From Vishniacozyma victoriae (lineage: Eukaryota; Basidiomycota; Tremellomycetes; Tremellales; Bulleribasidiaceae): DNA of 64,000 nucleotides. Location of the stretch: contig JADPYG010000004.1 of NCBI GenBank assembly GCA_017654735.1, positions 248,001 to 312,000 on the forward strand, in the 5' to 3' direction. Position 1 is the stretch's first letter. Every line of letters starts with the position of its first letter. Shown piece by piece: positions 39,584 through 51,000 of this stretch. Below the pieces are notes generated by a model. The model worked only from the letters and a program-made list of their open reading frames with translations, had not been told where the DNA came from and made no database searches. Both the position numbers and the translations under genes were made by a program.

Positions 39584-40620
39584 TCATGCAGCGGCCTTCT
39601 TCTCCCCCCAAGCTTCGTCCACCCGATTCAATTCCCCCTGAACCCTCCTGACCCCTTCTTTCCGTTCCTTCCTAGCCGTCTGCCACTCACTTGGGATCTC
39701 AACCCCATCTAAATCCAGCAATCCCCTCAATAAAAGTTCACTCAACCTAGCATGTTCCCTCTGCAACACATCATCCTTAGGAATCTGTTTAGGTCGATTA
39801 ATCTCTTCTCCATCTTTCGGTTGGCGCGTATAACTCAGGAAAGTAGCGATAGAAGCTCCAAGTGGATCAAGGGTGGAGTTGACAAGTGATCGGATCCAAT
39901 CGGTAAGGACGGACTCGGTATCGGTTTCAGGTTGTTTATTCTTCTTTTTAACAATCTGTTGTCGTGGTTCGGGGGCTGAAGGGATTTCACCCTCTTTTCC
40001 AATCATTACTAATTGTGTTCCATCGACTATTCCATATGATGATAGAGTGAGAGTGTTGTCTTTGAGGACGGCGCCTTTGTGGATTATTTTAAGTTGGGTG
40101 GTTGGGATTGAAGTTTGGGCCGAGAGGGTTGCTTGGAGTTGAGAGAGGGGGGTCGTTGAGGGGTTGGGAATTGGGATGTTGAACCTGGGATTAGCGATGT
40201 TCTTGAGGTGGTCTCATTTGTACTGAGAACGGGCAATCGGCTGGGTCATGGAAGAGTGGAGATGGAATGGGAAGGGTGACGACGTTGATATATGTTATTT
40301 CAGTCCAGCTCCAACACCCAATCAAGTGTTCCTTGATTCTCTTCCTTCACCATTGTCCTGCTACAGTGGGCATATTTTCTCATATCTGTCCTTCCTGTAC
40401 CTTCCTAAATCACTCGAGGATCTCATATCCTCATAAACCAACAACCTTCCAGCTCCGCTCGCTCCATCATCCCTCTCGCTTCGCTCGAGCTATGACTCAC
40501 TTTTCCCTCCCCCATTTAACAACCACCACAATCTTTCCACTCTCCCCCTCCTTCGCCGCTCTTCTGAATGGATTGAAGAAAGACACCGTGGCTGCTCGTA
40601 TAAAGAGTAGGGGTGTGACT
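39584..40620 (-). CDS. Ubiquitin-like plus BAG domain co-chaperone (BAG1-like)
   Basis: Nucleotide-exchange factor for Hsp70. Exon before the intron reads GESGKIVVVVKWGREK; after the intron it continues KFNIPIPNPSTTPLSQL, TTQLKIIHKGAVLKD and YGIVDGTQLVMIGKE, a complete ubiquitin-like domain. The BAG domain then runs VLTDWIRSLVNSTLDPLGA ... HARLSELLLRGLLDLDGVEI ... RKEGVRRVQGELNRVDEAW. It ends KKAAA at 39584. The 5' end is unresolved: the coding frame is open up to about 40620 (SFFNPFRRAAKEG) without an ATG, so the start lies in an upstream exon, possibly near 40686-40760. A GCTTCGC hairpin sits in the intron at 40478. Confidence 0.8.
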
Positions 40621-40689
40621 GGGAATTAGCTCTTCTTTCTTATTTTCTTCTAGCTGACCAGACCTGTCCCCTGAAGGATAGACCATAGT

Positions 40690-41724
40690 TAGTAAGTGGA
40701 TAGGATACTTACAAAGTGAATCTGTGATTGAAGACAGCTTGGCTATCTTATATATATGACAATGTAATGTATAGTGTCGAATGCTCAACGGATGGTTGAT
40801 CGAGAACGTTCAACTGAATTCACAAGTGTGGCACTAGTTACGTAAGATAGAAGAAAGCTTGATTCTTCGGTTCTTCGCCACCACGCACTATCTTTCAACA
40901 TCTCCGTGCAAAGTCCTCATGTCACAAGCTCTCAAGGCTGATGGGAGAAGGTACGACACGCCCGGCTGGCTTTGCACAGTACATCGCCGCTGGGCTTGAT
41001 ACACCTATTTGCAACCCCAGAAGGAACGCCAATCGCGTACAAGCCATCAGACCACCTTGATTATATATCGGCAGGTGTCTAGAAGGGATTTCGTCAAAAC
41101 CCTCCTCGGTGGTCACAGCAAAAACCATGAGAGATCTGACCAAAAGTCTCGTGTGAACAAGCAGGGAGTCCGTCTGCTGGAACAAGAAGTCTCATGTATA
41201 TGCCAAAGAAGGCACCAAAAGGCTCTCGTGGTTTTACGGCAGAAATCTCAGGTAAATAGAGCAAAAGTCTCATGTATTGATCCCGCAAACCCCGTGTCAA
41301 GTTGTCCAGAAAGCTCATGCCACCATGGAAGTGCCGGAGCCTGGAACGATAGGCCAAAGGTCATGTGAGAACCGCCCAAAAGTCTCATGATTTGGTAACG
41401 AAAATCTCATGCTTTTTAATCGAAAATCCCCGTCAGATCGGTCGATCTCTTGCTCAAACTGTTAGAATGACTTATAAATTACACCCCGAAGCCTGATGGA
41501 GCCTTGCTAACATTGTCATTTGATCCGACCCAAGACCATGACTCGCCCTCCCTCCGCCCAGAACACACTCTGCACTCACTAAGACGAAAGACATGAATCA
41601 GGTGCATAGTATATAGTTTGATAGTATGGTATTGATGCCTGGTAATGTATGTTTTGATTCGTAAAATAAATTGTAAATTATACACACTCTATACCATTCT
41701 AATTCGCTCCATCGGTCCCCTCAG
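40690..41724. other. Intergenic with scattered repeat array
   Basis: No gene supported. It contains the AAAAGTCTCATG-type array (41142-41430) described separately and short overlapping frames on both strands that look accidental. Confidence 0.5.
41142..41430. repeat. Array of about ten degenerate AAAAGTCTCATG units
   Basis: Units resembling AAAAGTCTCATG occur near 41142, 41185, 41214, 41241, 41263, 41308, 41355, 41378, 41399 and 41421, all in the same orientation, separated by 20-45 bases of unrelated sequence. Three are near perfect (41185, 41263, 41378). One more unit is at about 44121. Confidence 0.7.
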
Positions 41725-43042
41725 TCATTCTGGGTCTTCGTCAGACTCTCTCTCGTCCTCCTTCTCCTCAGCCCGGCCTCTCCTTTGCCTCTCAGCCCCG
41801 GATCCACCTGCCATGGCACCAACATCCCCCGACCAAGAGTCCCGCCCATGCTCCCTCATCCAGTCCATATACTGGGTATGATGCGTCCAGTAATGGGCCA
41901 CATAGGCAGCAACCGGGAAGAGGGGGTCAGCGGGAACATTTGAGCGGTGGTACTCAAGCTGTGTCATCAACAGCTTGAGGTTGATTTCGGCCATCGTGTG
42001 CGGTGGAGGGCTCGGATGGCGGGAATGTTGAGTACGAGCAGGCGGAGGTGTCGTTGAAGCTCGGTCCGAGTCGAACTCGCCAGGAGGTACCACGTTCACC
42101 ACTCTCTCCGGCCACATCAGCGAGATGAGGGTATCGGGGTCGGTCCATTTGACCGATCTAGCCGCTGGTGGCTTGTTTCCCCTCAGCTTCGCGTCATTCT
42201 ATTGTCAGCTTTACGCTTCAGTTTGTGAGGTCAAATTTACCTTGTGCTTCAGGTACTGTTCCTTCTCCTCGAAAAGTAGTAGTATTTACGCCTGGTCCGA
42301 TTCTCCTCGAGATCGGACCATTGCTCGGGCTTATGATGAGCTATCACATTGAAGCGATGAGGAAAAACGTACGGGAATTGCACCCCTTTTATTTTTCTTA
42401 TTGGCGCCTCCCCGGGTCACCTCTTGCTGGGCCCTTGCCAGGCGCAACTCTCGCTCGTCATCGATGGCGACGTACTATCAGATCAGCCTTGTCATCATGG
42501 AATGAGGTTTGTCTCACTTTGTTCACCTGCGCCGTAACGGCAGCGGTATCCTTGGGATCAATACCATCTGCCCATGGTGGCAGATGTCCCGCCCCCCAAG
42601 TTAAGGCAAGCTCCTGCATCCGGTCCTTATCATCGTCGTCGCTCGAATGTTCCTCCAAGTCCATTTGTTCCCCATCATCGGAATTCCCTACATCTTCATC
42701 CTCGTCAATCCTCCCCCGAGTCGCTCGCCTGGAATCACCAACGCCTGCTCCTAAACCTCTCGTCCCAGAGTATACCTCATCCCCCACATCCACTTCATTT
42801 TCGTTGTCATCCCTTGTTCTGTCGTTGTGGGCAGCTCTTCGTAATCTACCCTCGCTGCGCTGCATTCCGACTTCACCGTCCCTCATTCCTTGTTCCTCAC
42901 CGTTTGATGATTGTTCTTGGGCGAAAGGAGGAGACTCCAAAACTCGAGTTCGCTGCCGAGATGGTAAGGGTGGATGTTCTGGAGAGTCCAAAGGTCGTTT
43001 AGATCCGGTAGTGCGGGTCGATCTCGAGTCGGATGGTGACAT
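41725..43042 (-). CDS. Hypothetical acidic/basic low-complexity protein, tandemly duplicated 5' unit
   Basis: Starts MSPSDSRSTRTTGSKRPLDS. Exon 1 (42518-43042) is highly charged and disordered with NSDDGEQMDLEEHSSDDDDK, then a better conserved HLPPWADGIDPKDTAAV. An intron joins QVNK to YVAIDDERELRLARAQQEV (exon 42373-42474), a coiled-coil-like basic segment. After one or more further introns: VKWTDPDTLISLMWPERVV and a C-terminal helical part EINLKLLMTQLEYHRSNVP, HYWTHHTQYMDWMREHG, ending in an acidic tail. I do not recognise the family; proteins of this look are common in fungal subtelomeric or repeat-associated gene families. A decayed copy of exon 1 plus its intron lies immediately upstream. 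Confidence 0.55.
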
Positions 43043-43079
43043 ATCTTATCAATTGGCCGAAGTAACTGATTGTACTATT

Positions 43080-43990
43080 CAGATCAGCTTCGTCATCATG
43101 AACTGAGGTTTGTCTCACTTTGTTCACCTGCTCCGTAACAGCAGCGGTATCCTTGGGATCAATCCCATCTGCCCATGGTGGCAGATGTCCAAGTCAGGGC
43201 AGGCTCTGGTTCGCCATTTCTATCATGGTCAAACTGTCGAGACCCAAATATTTATATCGATCAGGGTTAGAAAAGTGGGGCCATAACAGATGCCTCCTTT
43301 AGGATCAACGTTTTCGTTGAGTGACAGGTCACCTTTGCGCACAGACTCCTGTAGTATCGTCAGCCACCCGTGACCTAGCAACGTGTGCGTGGGGACGGAC
43401 ACCTTTGTGCCTGGTCAGAGCCTGTTTTTGAGCACGTCCTTTGGAGTTGAGCTTGGACCTTCCTTTATATCTGTGTATACAAAGGATGGTTGGTCCAACT
43501 TCCCCGCTCCTCCTAACTTTGAGACATCCCGTACTGATTGTGCCAAGGGATCTCTCGCGCCCTGTTGTCCCGCATCTTCCCCTACCTCTCTATCTCCGAA
43601 TTACTTCCACAATCTACACTCCCAGCATCTTCGTTGTGTTTCTTCGACCTTCGATTCGCAGCCCTTTTGTGATAGCTATCCACCGCTGCGATCAATCCTT
43701 GATCATCAGATACATCCCTCTCAGGCGATTATCCTGAAAGGCAGCGCGGAACCTACCCTGGCCGTCCTGTATCTCCACCTCTCAGCCCTCATTACTTCCC
43801 CATCTTCTACTGGTCATCTTTCTGTTAGGGGATGGTGACTCGGTGAACTCGGTGATCGGGATTTGTCGGCGGTTTGGCGGAGAGAGCTCATGTGGAGAGT
43901 TAAGAGGTCGATCAGATCTGGCAGGGCGAGTAGATATCAAGCTGGGCGCTGACGTCTCTTATCAACTGGCCGAAGTAGTCGATATGGATA
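43080..43990 (-). pseudogene. Decayed upstream copy of the neighbouring gene's exon 1 and intron
   Basis: 43080-43190 repeats 42479-42590 with only about eight differences, covering the PPWADGIDPKDTAAV coding block, the donor and the intron. 43892-43978 repeats 42981-43064 (5' leader and first codons) with many differences, and the ATG has become ACG. The middle (43200-43880) is longer than the functional copy and largely unalignable by eye. The unit ends at the intron acceptor directly before the leader of the intact gene. Confidence 0.6.
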
Positions 43991-44270
43991 TTGACCAAGG
44001 TAGCGTTTCGGGTGGCTAGCGAGAAGGGAGTTTGGTTCGGAGGCAACCCGAAAGTCTGATCTGATCATGATCACTACGCAAACCTCGAGTCTTCGTTAAA
44101 GCCGGAGCTTGTCATTCAGTCGAAAAGTCTCATCTCGCCAAGGATGGATATAAAGGATTCATAGGGGGAGGTACGCGGAATGTAAAAGAGTATAAACGAG
44201 AAAATAAACAAAGTACTGATCATGTCTAAGGGGGAAAAAGGCTACCGCATGGTAAAACGACTCTAAACAC

Positions 44271-46369
44271 CTAGAGGGTGAAGACGTTGAGAGCGTTAGG
44301 TCCACCACAGTTCTCGTTGGCGTTACCAGCGCAGTTCATGTTGCACTGTCCGGACTGGAGAGGAGTGGAGAAGTATTTGTTGTCACAGTAACACTGCATG
44401 ATCAGCGAAGGCTCGAAAAGACACAATTAAGGGCGACTTACTTCACGTGCGTACTCCAAACCAGCAATGGCGAAGCCCTGGGATTTACAGAAGCTGGTGC
44501 AGGTCTCGATGGTCATGTTGTCGGAGGCAATGGATGCACCTCGAAGGAGTCGGCCATCAACTTCCTGGAAACATTGAGAGTTGGAACCGCCGGCAGGAAC
44601 CACCTTGTTGGCGTTGGTGTAGACCTGGATGGCGTTGGGTCCACCGCAGGTAGCAGACTTGGCTCCACCACATGGGGTAACACACTGTCCGGAAGTGGAA
44701 GCGAGGGAAGCACCGTTGGATAGAACATCGGCACAGTAGCACTCATTTCCATATTCGAGACCTTATAATTAGCAGTATTCCGAAGCAGAAAGAAAGAGAA
44801 CGAAGACTTACCTGCGTACTTGGAGTCACCACAGAAAGATAGACACTTCTGGATAGTCATGTCATCAGAGACGAGGGACTTCTTGGTGAATGCTCGGCCG
44901 GAAACCTCCTGCATGCAGGTGGTGGATGACCAACCAGCAGGAAGAGTGACAGCAGCGGAAGTGAGATCACCGTTCAAAGCGCCACCGTTGGACTTGGTAG
45001 ATCGGTAAAGCGAGAGAGCGGATGATCCACCACAAAGTTCCTTGGCGTTTCCGGAACAGGTCATTCCTCCGGTGGCGGTCTTGGTGAGGGAAGCTCCGTT
45101 GGATAGAGTAGAACCACAGTAGCACTCGGAAGAGTATTCAAGACCCTGTGAAAGTCAGCGAGGCTCTTGGAAAAAGGCGGAGGATAAAGAGGAAGAGATA
45201 ATTTGACGAGGAGATCGGAATTCGAAAATCGAAAATCGAAATCATGAATCAAGATTCAAGATTCGATGAACAACGAAGAATTAAAAGAAAGTTTAAGAGG
45301 GAAGACTCACGGCAAGGGGGTAACCAGCGTTGTCACAGAAAGCGAGACAAGACTCGACAGTCATTCCAGATCCAGCGTAAGACGAACCAGTCAAAGCTCG
45401 GCCATTGGTTCCCTCGGCGACAACACCCTGGTAGGCCCATCCGGAGACGGAAGGGTTGACGGGAGCCGCAGTAGCAGCGGCTGCAGCTGCTGAGCTGGAA
45501 GAAGCGGCGGCGGCAGATGACGAAGCGGCAGCGGCACTGGACGAAGCAGCAGCGGCGGAGCTGGAGGCAGCAGCAGCAGAGCTAGACGCGGCGGCAGCAG
45601 CGGAGCTGGAAGCGGCGGCGGCGGCGGCGCTTGAAGACTGAGCGGCAGCGGCAGCACTGGAGGAAGCGGCGGCGGCAGCGCTGGAAGACTGAGCGGCAGC
45701 GGCGGCGATTGATGACTGTGCGGCGGCAGCGCTGGAGGCAGCGGCAGCAGCAGAGCTGGAGGCGGCAGCAACAGAGCTGGAGGCAGCAGCGGCGGAGCTG
45801 GAGGCGGCGGCAGCAACAGAGCTGGAGGCAGCAGCGGCGGAGCTGGAGGCAGCGGCGGCGGAGGAGGCAGCGGCAGCGGAGGCTGAGCTAGCTGATGCTA
45901 CTGCGCTAGCAGAGTTGATGGCGCTGGAGCTAGTGGTGGAGGCGGATCCTGATCCACATAGACCAAAAATACCCAAGGGGTCGAGTGGGCAGGTAAGGAC
46001 CTGAGAAACGACCTCGATGGGTACGGCAACGACTTGAGAGACGATTGCTGCAGCGGTAGAGGTAGCGGCCGCAGACGAAGACGAGGAGGCCGAAGCCTTG
46101 GCGGTGGAGGTAGCAACGACCGAGCTGGAGGAGGACGAAGCGCTCGAGGTGACGACAGCCGAGCTGGATGAGGCGCTGCTAGAGACAGCAGCCTTCGACG
46201 AGGAGGAAGAGCTGACGCTGGAGCTGGTAGAAGAAGCAGCGGGTGTGCCACAGCCGATACCGAAACCATTGACACAGAGAAGTCTCTTGTCGAGACCAGC
46301 GCCAGTTCGGTCAATGGCAGCGGCGTTTGCGGTAGCCAAAAAGACAAGGATGGGCAAGAGGGAGTACAT
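44271..46369 (-). CDS. Secreted/cell-wall WSC-domain protein with Ala/Ser-rich stalk
   Basis: Signal peptide MYSLLPILVFLATANAAA. Then a Ser/Ala-rich region containing a small Cys motif (CPLDPLGIFGLCG), a long Ala/Ser stalk, and three WSC domains. WSC1: GMTVESCLAFCDNAGYPLA, EYSSECYCGSTLSNGA. WSC2: MTIQKCLSFCGDSKYAGLEY, ECYCADVLSNGA. WSC3: MTIETCTSFCKSQGF, CYCDNKYF, ending CGGPNALNVFTL. The WSC domains are Cys-rich carbohydrate-binding modules. There is no obvious transmembrane helix or GPI signal after WSC3, so it is probably secreted or wall-bound rather than a Wsc-type stress sensor. Four exons, with introns inside the WSC domains at homologous places, suggesting internal duplication. Confidence 0.88.
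45473..45895 (-). repeat. Ala/Ser-coding low-complexity tract
   Basis: Short imperfect units encoding SSSAAAA/SSSVAAA are repeated about 20 times within the WSC gene. The tract is open in several other frames, which creates long false ORFs on both strands. Confidence 0.9.
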
Positions 46370-48003
46370 TGTATATGAGATTGGGCGGGTTGGTAGATTG
46401 ACTTAAAAGGGGGTCGGGGGGAGAAGATTGGTCGAGGTTGGTTTGGGGGTGGAGGGTTTGAGGATTGCTTGTTGGGCTTGGAACGTAGATTGAGTTGTTT
46501 GGTGAAGAAGAAAAGAGAACCGGGATGGAGGGGTTTATATATCTATCAATTACCCATCTTTGCCCTTCCTATCTCGGCATTCAGATTAGACTAGCCTTGG
46601 CTTGGGCCTAGGCAAAGGGAAATCAAACTAATCATATTCACCGATGGCCTCGATTCACGTATTCTGGAATACGGCATATCTCAAAGCCCCCCGGACCGCA
46701 GGTTGCAATCAGTTAGTGCCTTTCTGCGGCGGTGGCGCGCCCTGGTCTTCCAAACTCTAAAAGGCTTCGGATGGGTTCCTGCAGGGACAAAAACTCAAAA
46801 TAAGCCGTTCCGGTAATTATGCCGTTCGCCATCTTGGTCCAGAGACTTCTTTTTACCCTGCATTGTACACGCCTGGATTCCCATGAGGTAATAATCCTGT
46901 TTCAGCCCAAAAATCCTGTGGGCGCCCACGTCACGCGCTTGTGTGGGCAAAAAGCCCTAGCCGGGGTAAATGCCGTAATATTCCTGTTGTGGCCGAGAAT
47001 ATGACTAACCTAAATAGGATCCGGTTCCGTTTCCGTACCGGTAGTCGTTCTTTTAACGTTCAAACAGACAACGTCTGCCAGCCACCATACAAACTTACTT
47101 TCACGTAATCTGGCCGTGAAGGGCCTGTTTCAGTAAAATCAGATCAAGTCCAGGCTATTGCGATCGGCTGGTTGTATCCGTTGGGACTGAGGTAGACCAT
47201 CCCGGCGAGTTGATGGGAATAGACTTTGGGCAATTGTGACAGCCTGCATCCGGATCATGTGGATGTACGAAGTCTAATTAACCAGAGACATTGGCTTGGT
47301 ATGATCGACACGTTGATCGTCAACGACGGTCTCACCTAGTGATCGCCGTGCGCCACTATAGCCGGATCGATGATCAGGTGGTCGACACGATTGGTAGCTG
47401 GTCTGAAGCTGGTCGAGTAAGCTCGATCGACGGGCCGGGTGTCGCTCGGATCGGATGCGAACAGGAGGCAATGAACGTTTTGCCAAGACCTTGTTTTGGG
47501 GTGACTTGTGATCACATGATCCGCTTGGAGAGTTCTAGAACTTGGGGCGGAACTGAATCCAACATGCATGCTCTTCGATGCGATCGGCCCGCACGGGCCG
47601 TGACACGGAACCCACTGAGGTGATGCAGCCCCTTAGACCCTGCCAGCAGTCCGTGTCGAGGTTCCAAAAAACGATTCTCTGCCACCAAGTGTTTCTCTGT
47701 GAGAGATGGAAAACCGCTCCGCGGCGCGGCATTCTCCCAGTCCAACTAAGTATAGCCTTTTACTCCTTCATCGGAATCATGCTTGAGCGGCTTTGTATTC
47801 ACAGAAGCTAGCTAATGTATGCATGGCGTCGTGACGCATGAAGGCAAATGATGTGGAAATAATGTAGCAAATTAAAGAAAATTGACCTCAGATGTAGTCC
47901 AGCTACATATCCTCACCCTCCTCCTGCGTATCAAGTAAGCGGTTCGAGGAAACTACAGATGATCAAACCGATAGTCTGGTCTTCTGCCCTCGCGACCTGA
48001 TGA
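46370..48003. other. 1.6-kb intergenic region, no gene recognised
   Basis: The WSC promoter occupies the first few hundred bases. The remainder has only short frames, a perfect hairpin CGGCCC-GCAC-GGGCCG at 47585-47600 and no recognisable RNA gene. Between 46670 and 47750 the sequence is GC-richer and possibly a relic of mobile DNA, but no diagnostic feature was found. Confidence 0.45.
46532..46548 (-). promoter_or_regulatory. TATA-like element upstream of the WSC gene
   Basis: GATATATAAACC on the minus strand lies about 165 bases before the start codon, a sensible place for a TATA box with a long leader. Most other genes here lack one, so this gene may be strongly or inducibly expressed. 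Confidence 0.45.
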
Positions 48004-51000
48004 TTAGTTTTTGATATCGTATGGGGGAGAATTGGGATTCACCAAAATACCATCATTTTCGACGCCCAGTTCCGGGTAGGGGAAGTTTGGTAGTTCATCA
48101 ATACGCCCTACTTCATGGAGCACGCTGTAAAGTCAGCTCTTCCCTTCCTCTCAAGAATATATGATACGTATAGAGCAGAAAGAGGGAAGATGAAGGGGAC
48201 AGTAATTGGAGGAAGAGAAGATGGAGCGAGGAACAAAAAGGACTTACTCGAATAAATCCCCAACGGCCATCGACAAGAATTCCAATCCCCTATACCTCCT
48301 TCTCCCAATTTCATCAGGATCGCTTCTCATCAGTACTCCACATCGCAAATAAGGGGGTACGTACAAATAAGCAACACAAGCACACTGATACAACACCCTT
48401 TCCCTCCTCCATCCAGCAGCAGCATCCACTTCCTTATACATTTCCGATTTCGTCCTCACATATCCCGGTCTTTCTTCCCTACTAGGTTCAGAGGGAGAAA
48501 CCATACTGATAGCTTTCCTCCTCCTTTCAAGTTTCTCTTTTCGAGAGATACTTCGAATCGAACCGGTCTCGGCGCTATTCCCATTGGATGATTTCCTAGA
48601 TCGTCCATCACTGCTTTTTCTCCTTAATAGATTAAAGTTGGAGGATTCAGCGTTTAATCCAATTCCTAGACCGATATTGGATGAGATTGACGAAGTGGAG
48701 CCATTCCGACTATGTCGACTATTAGGTCGGGCGTAGGGGTCGGAAGCATGACGTAGATTCTGAGAGGGTTTGGAAGGTGACCACCCTAATCCCGAGAATT
48801 TCCCATTATCAGGTGAAATAGTTGGTAGACCGAATGAATTCCTAATTCCAGGATCGAGTGGTGAAGGTGATCTTAGGCGGGGAATAGCTTTCATAGGCGA
48901 AACGACAGCTGGTGGAGTCGCAGCAGGATTCGGAGTCGTCTTTTTATTAATGCCGAAAAAGGATGTTTTTTCCCTAGTCGGAGATGGTAATGGTGGTGGG
49001 CCCATGAGAGATGTTGAGCGATTTCGTTTCTGGTCCTTGAGGAATGTTGGCGAGAGGGCGGGGGTGGTAGGTCGAGAAGGTATTGCTGTATTGGTACTAG
49101 ATTGAGCAGATGGTTGACGAGTATGAGTATGTGATCCCGGTCGATCTTGGAATGTAGCTAGTCGAGTAGCAAGTTGGCGTGCTGAGCGTTAGTCCTGACC
49201 CAAAAGAGGTGTCCGAGAGATAAGAGGAACAAAAAGACGTACCAGGCTTGGTAATGGCGAAATTCTCAATAACATCAACAAAAGGTTGCCAACCCGCCCT
49301 CCAATTCTTTTCAACCCCCCTTCCAGTCCCCAAATCAATCTCCCCCAACTGAGGATCCGGACTCCTCTTGATCCCATCCAAATATTCCTTAACATACCCC
49401 TCGACCTTCTCCTGGACAGTCGAGTGGTATTTAGCTTGAGCATTCGCAAAAGAGCAAATACAAAGATCGAATATCCGCATGTACCCCTCTAGGAACGGTG
49501 GTAATTCCTCCACGAGTTGGGTATGAAGAGCGACGAAATCATGTGCGGATTGAAGTAAGGGTTTATCCATTGGTTTCTTCTGTTCGAGGAGGGTGAAGTA
49601 TCGAGCGTAGTCTGGTGCTCTTGAATCTCGTTTCAGAATGACTTTACGTGGGTTGACTCCTGATTCGAGTAATTTAGCTAGGGAAGGCATGATTTGATCT
49701 TGGACCTGATCGTTCTATTCGTCAGTCCTTGTCCATCCTTGTCCATTTGGAAAAGACATACCAATACACGCCAAGACTCATTCACAATCCCCGCAATAAC
49801 CTTTCTGAACCAAACCAATTTCGGATCCGGTCCTTCCAAGCCATCAAGACTGACCAATCCCAACCAAGCTTTAACCAACCCATCTTGAATCATGCAAATA
49901 TCCTTAGCAGCCGCTGTCCAGAGAATAATCTCTTTACCCAATTTCCTAACACACTGATCATACTGATCAACACGATTGACAAGATCCTTGAAATGCGATA
50001 AACTAGCTTTCGTAATCTCAGCCACTAGACCACTTGCAGATCCAGAATCCATTGCGGATGTCGAGATCGAGGTGGTCAAGGGGACGGAAGTGGTTGATTT
50101 GTCTTTACGAAACATTTTCAGTCCTTTTGGTTTAGCGGCATTGGAGGGTGTGAGGTTCGATTGGGATTTCTGTTTCTTGGAAATAACGCCTGCGACTACG
50201 TCTTTACGTCGTTTCGTCTCGTCGATTTCTTGTGCTACACTTTTTGCCATGGCGGCTGCGTTGCGGATATTGAAGTAATCAGGGTGGACGGGGGTGGTAC
50301 ATGCGAGTAAATCGTCGAAAAGGAGTGGATACTTCGTAATTCGTTGAATGGGCTTGATGAGCATGGAATCAAGATTCCAAGCATGGGTATGGGGTTTGAC
50401 ATGGGACCAGCATTCGTCGAGGAATGTTCGATGGGCTGGATCGGCCAGAATCTCCGTAAGTCGAACAAAAGCGGTCGATTGTCGAGCACAATAGAATTCG
50501 TACAATGGCCGGTAACGAGGCATCTACCATCAGCCATCACTCAGAGTAAGCCAAAAGACGCACCAATGTGACAAACACCTCTCCCAGCCTATCCGATCCC
50601 GACTCGCCGTCCCTCCCTAATTTGACCTGACCACCTTCCTCACCCAAAGCTTTATCCATAGCATTAGCCATTTCCTCCGCGGCCATTGCCAACTGATCCA
50701 AATTCAAAAACACAGTCCGAATATCAACGGGCGATAACGCCCTACCCACTGGCGGAGCCATACTACCAGTAGAGCTTGCTCCACTTGTATTCCTGGATGA
50801 AGTAGATACGCGGGCTAAGGTAGGTGCAAGTGAGGTAGTCGAGGATGAAGGGACCATCGGGGGAAAGTAATTGGATGATTGACCATGTTCAGCTATTGGT
50901 GATTTCTGGAATGGCGAGACGGCGATCCAATTGGAAGATATTTCGTGGCCTGAAGACCTCTTTGTTTCGGCAGTTTGATAAGTATAGACTGAACTTCGAC

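Noticed and set aside
41142..41430. Possible CRISPR-like array
   Set aside because: Units are about 12 bases, degenerate and irregularly spaced, with no cas genes; the genome is eukaryotic.
42168..43106. 312-codon plus-strand ORF
   Set aside because: Antisense of the charged low-complexity exon of the minus-strand gene; Ser/Pro-rich shadow without splice support.
43383..43838. 151-codon plus-strand ORF
   Set aside because: Lies inside the decayed duplicate unit; composition and context suggest chance.
45391..46406. Several long ORFs on both strands rich in Pro/Leu, Arg/Gln or Ala/Glu
   Set aside because: They are other frames of the Ala/Ser codon repeat in the WSC gene.
46670..47750. tRNA or retroelement in the WSC-RhoGEF gap
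   Set aside because: Checked for B-box-like GGTTCGAATC and LTR-type TG...CA ends; none convincing.
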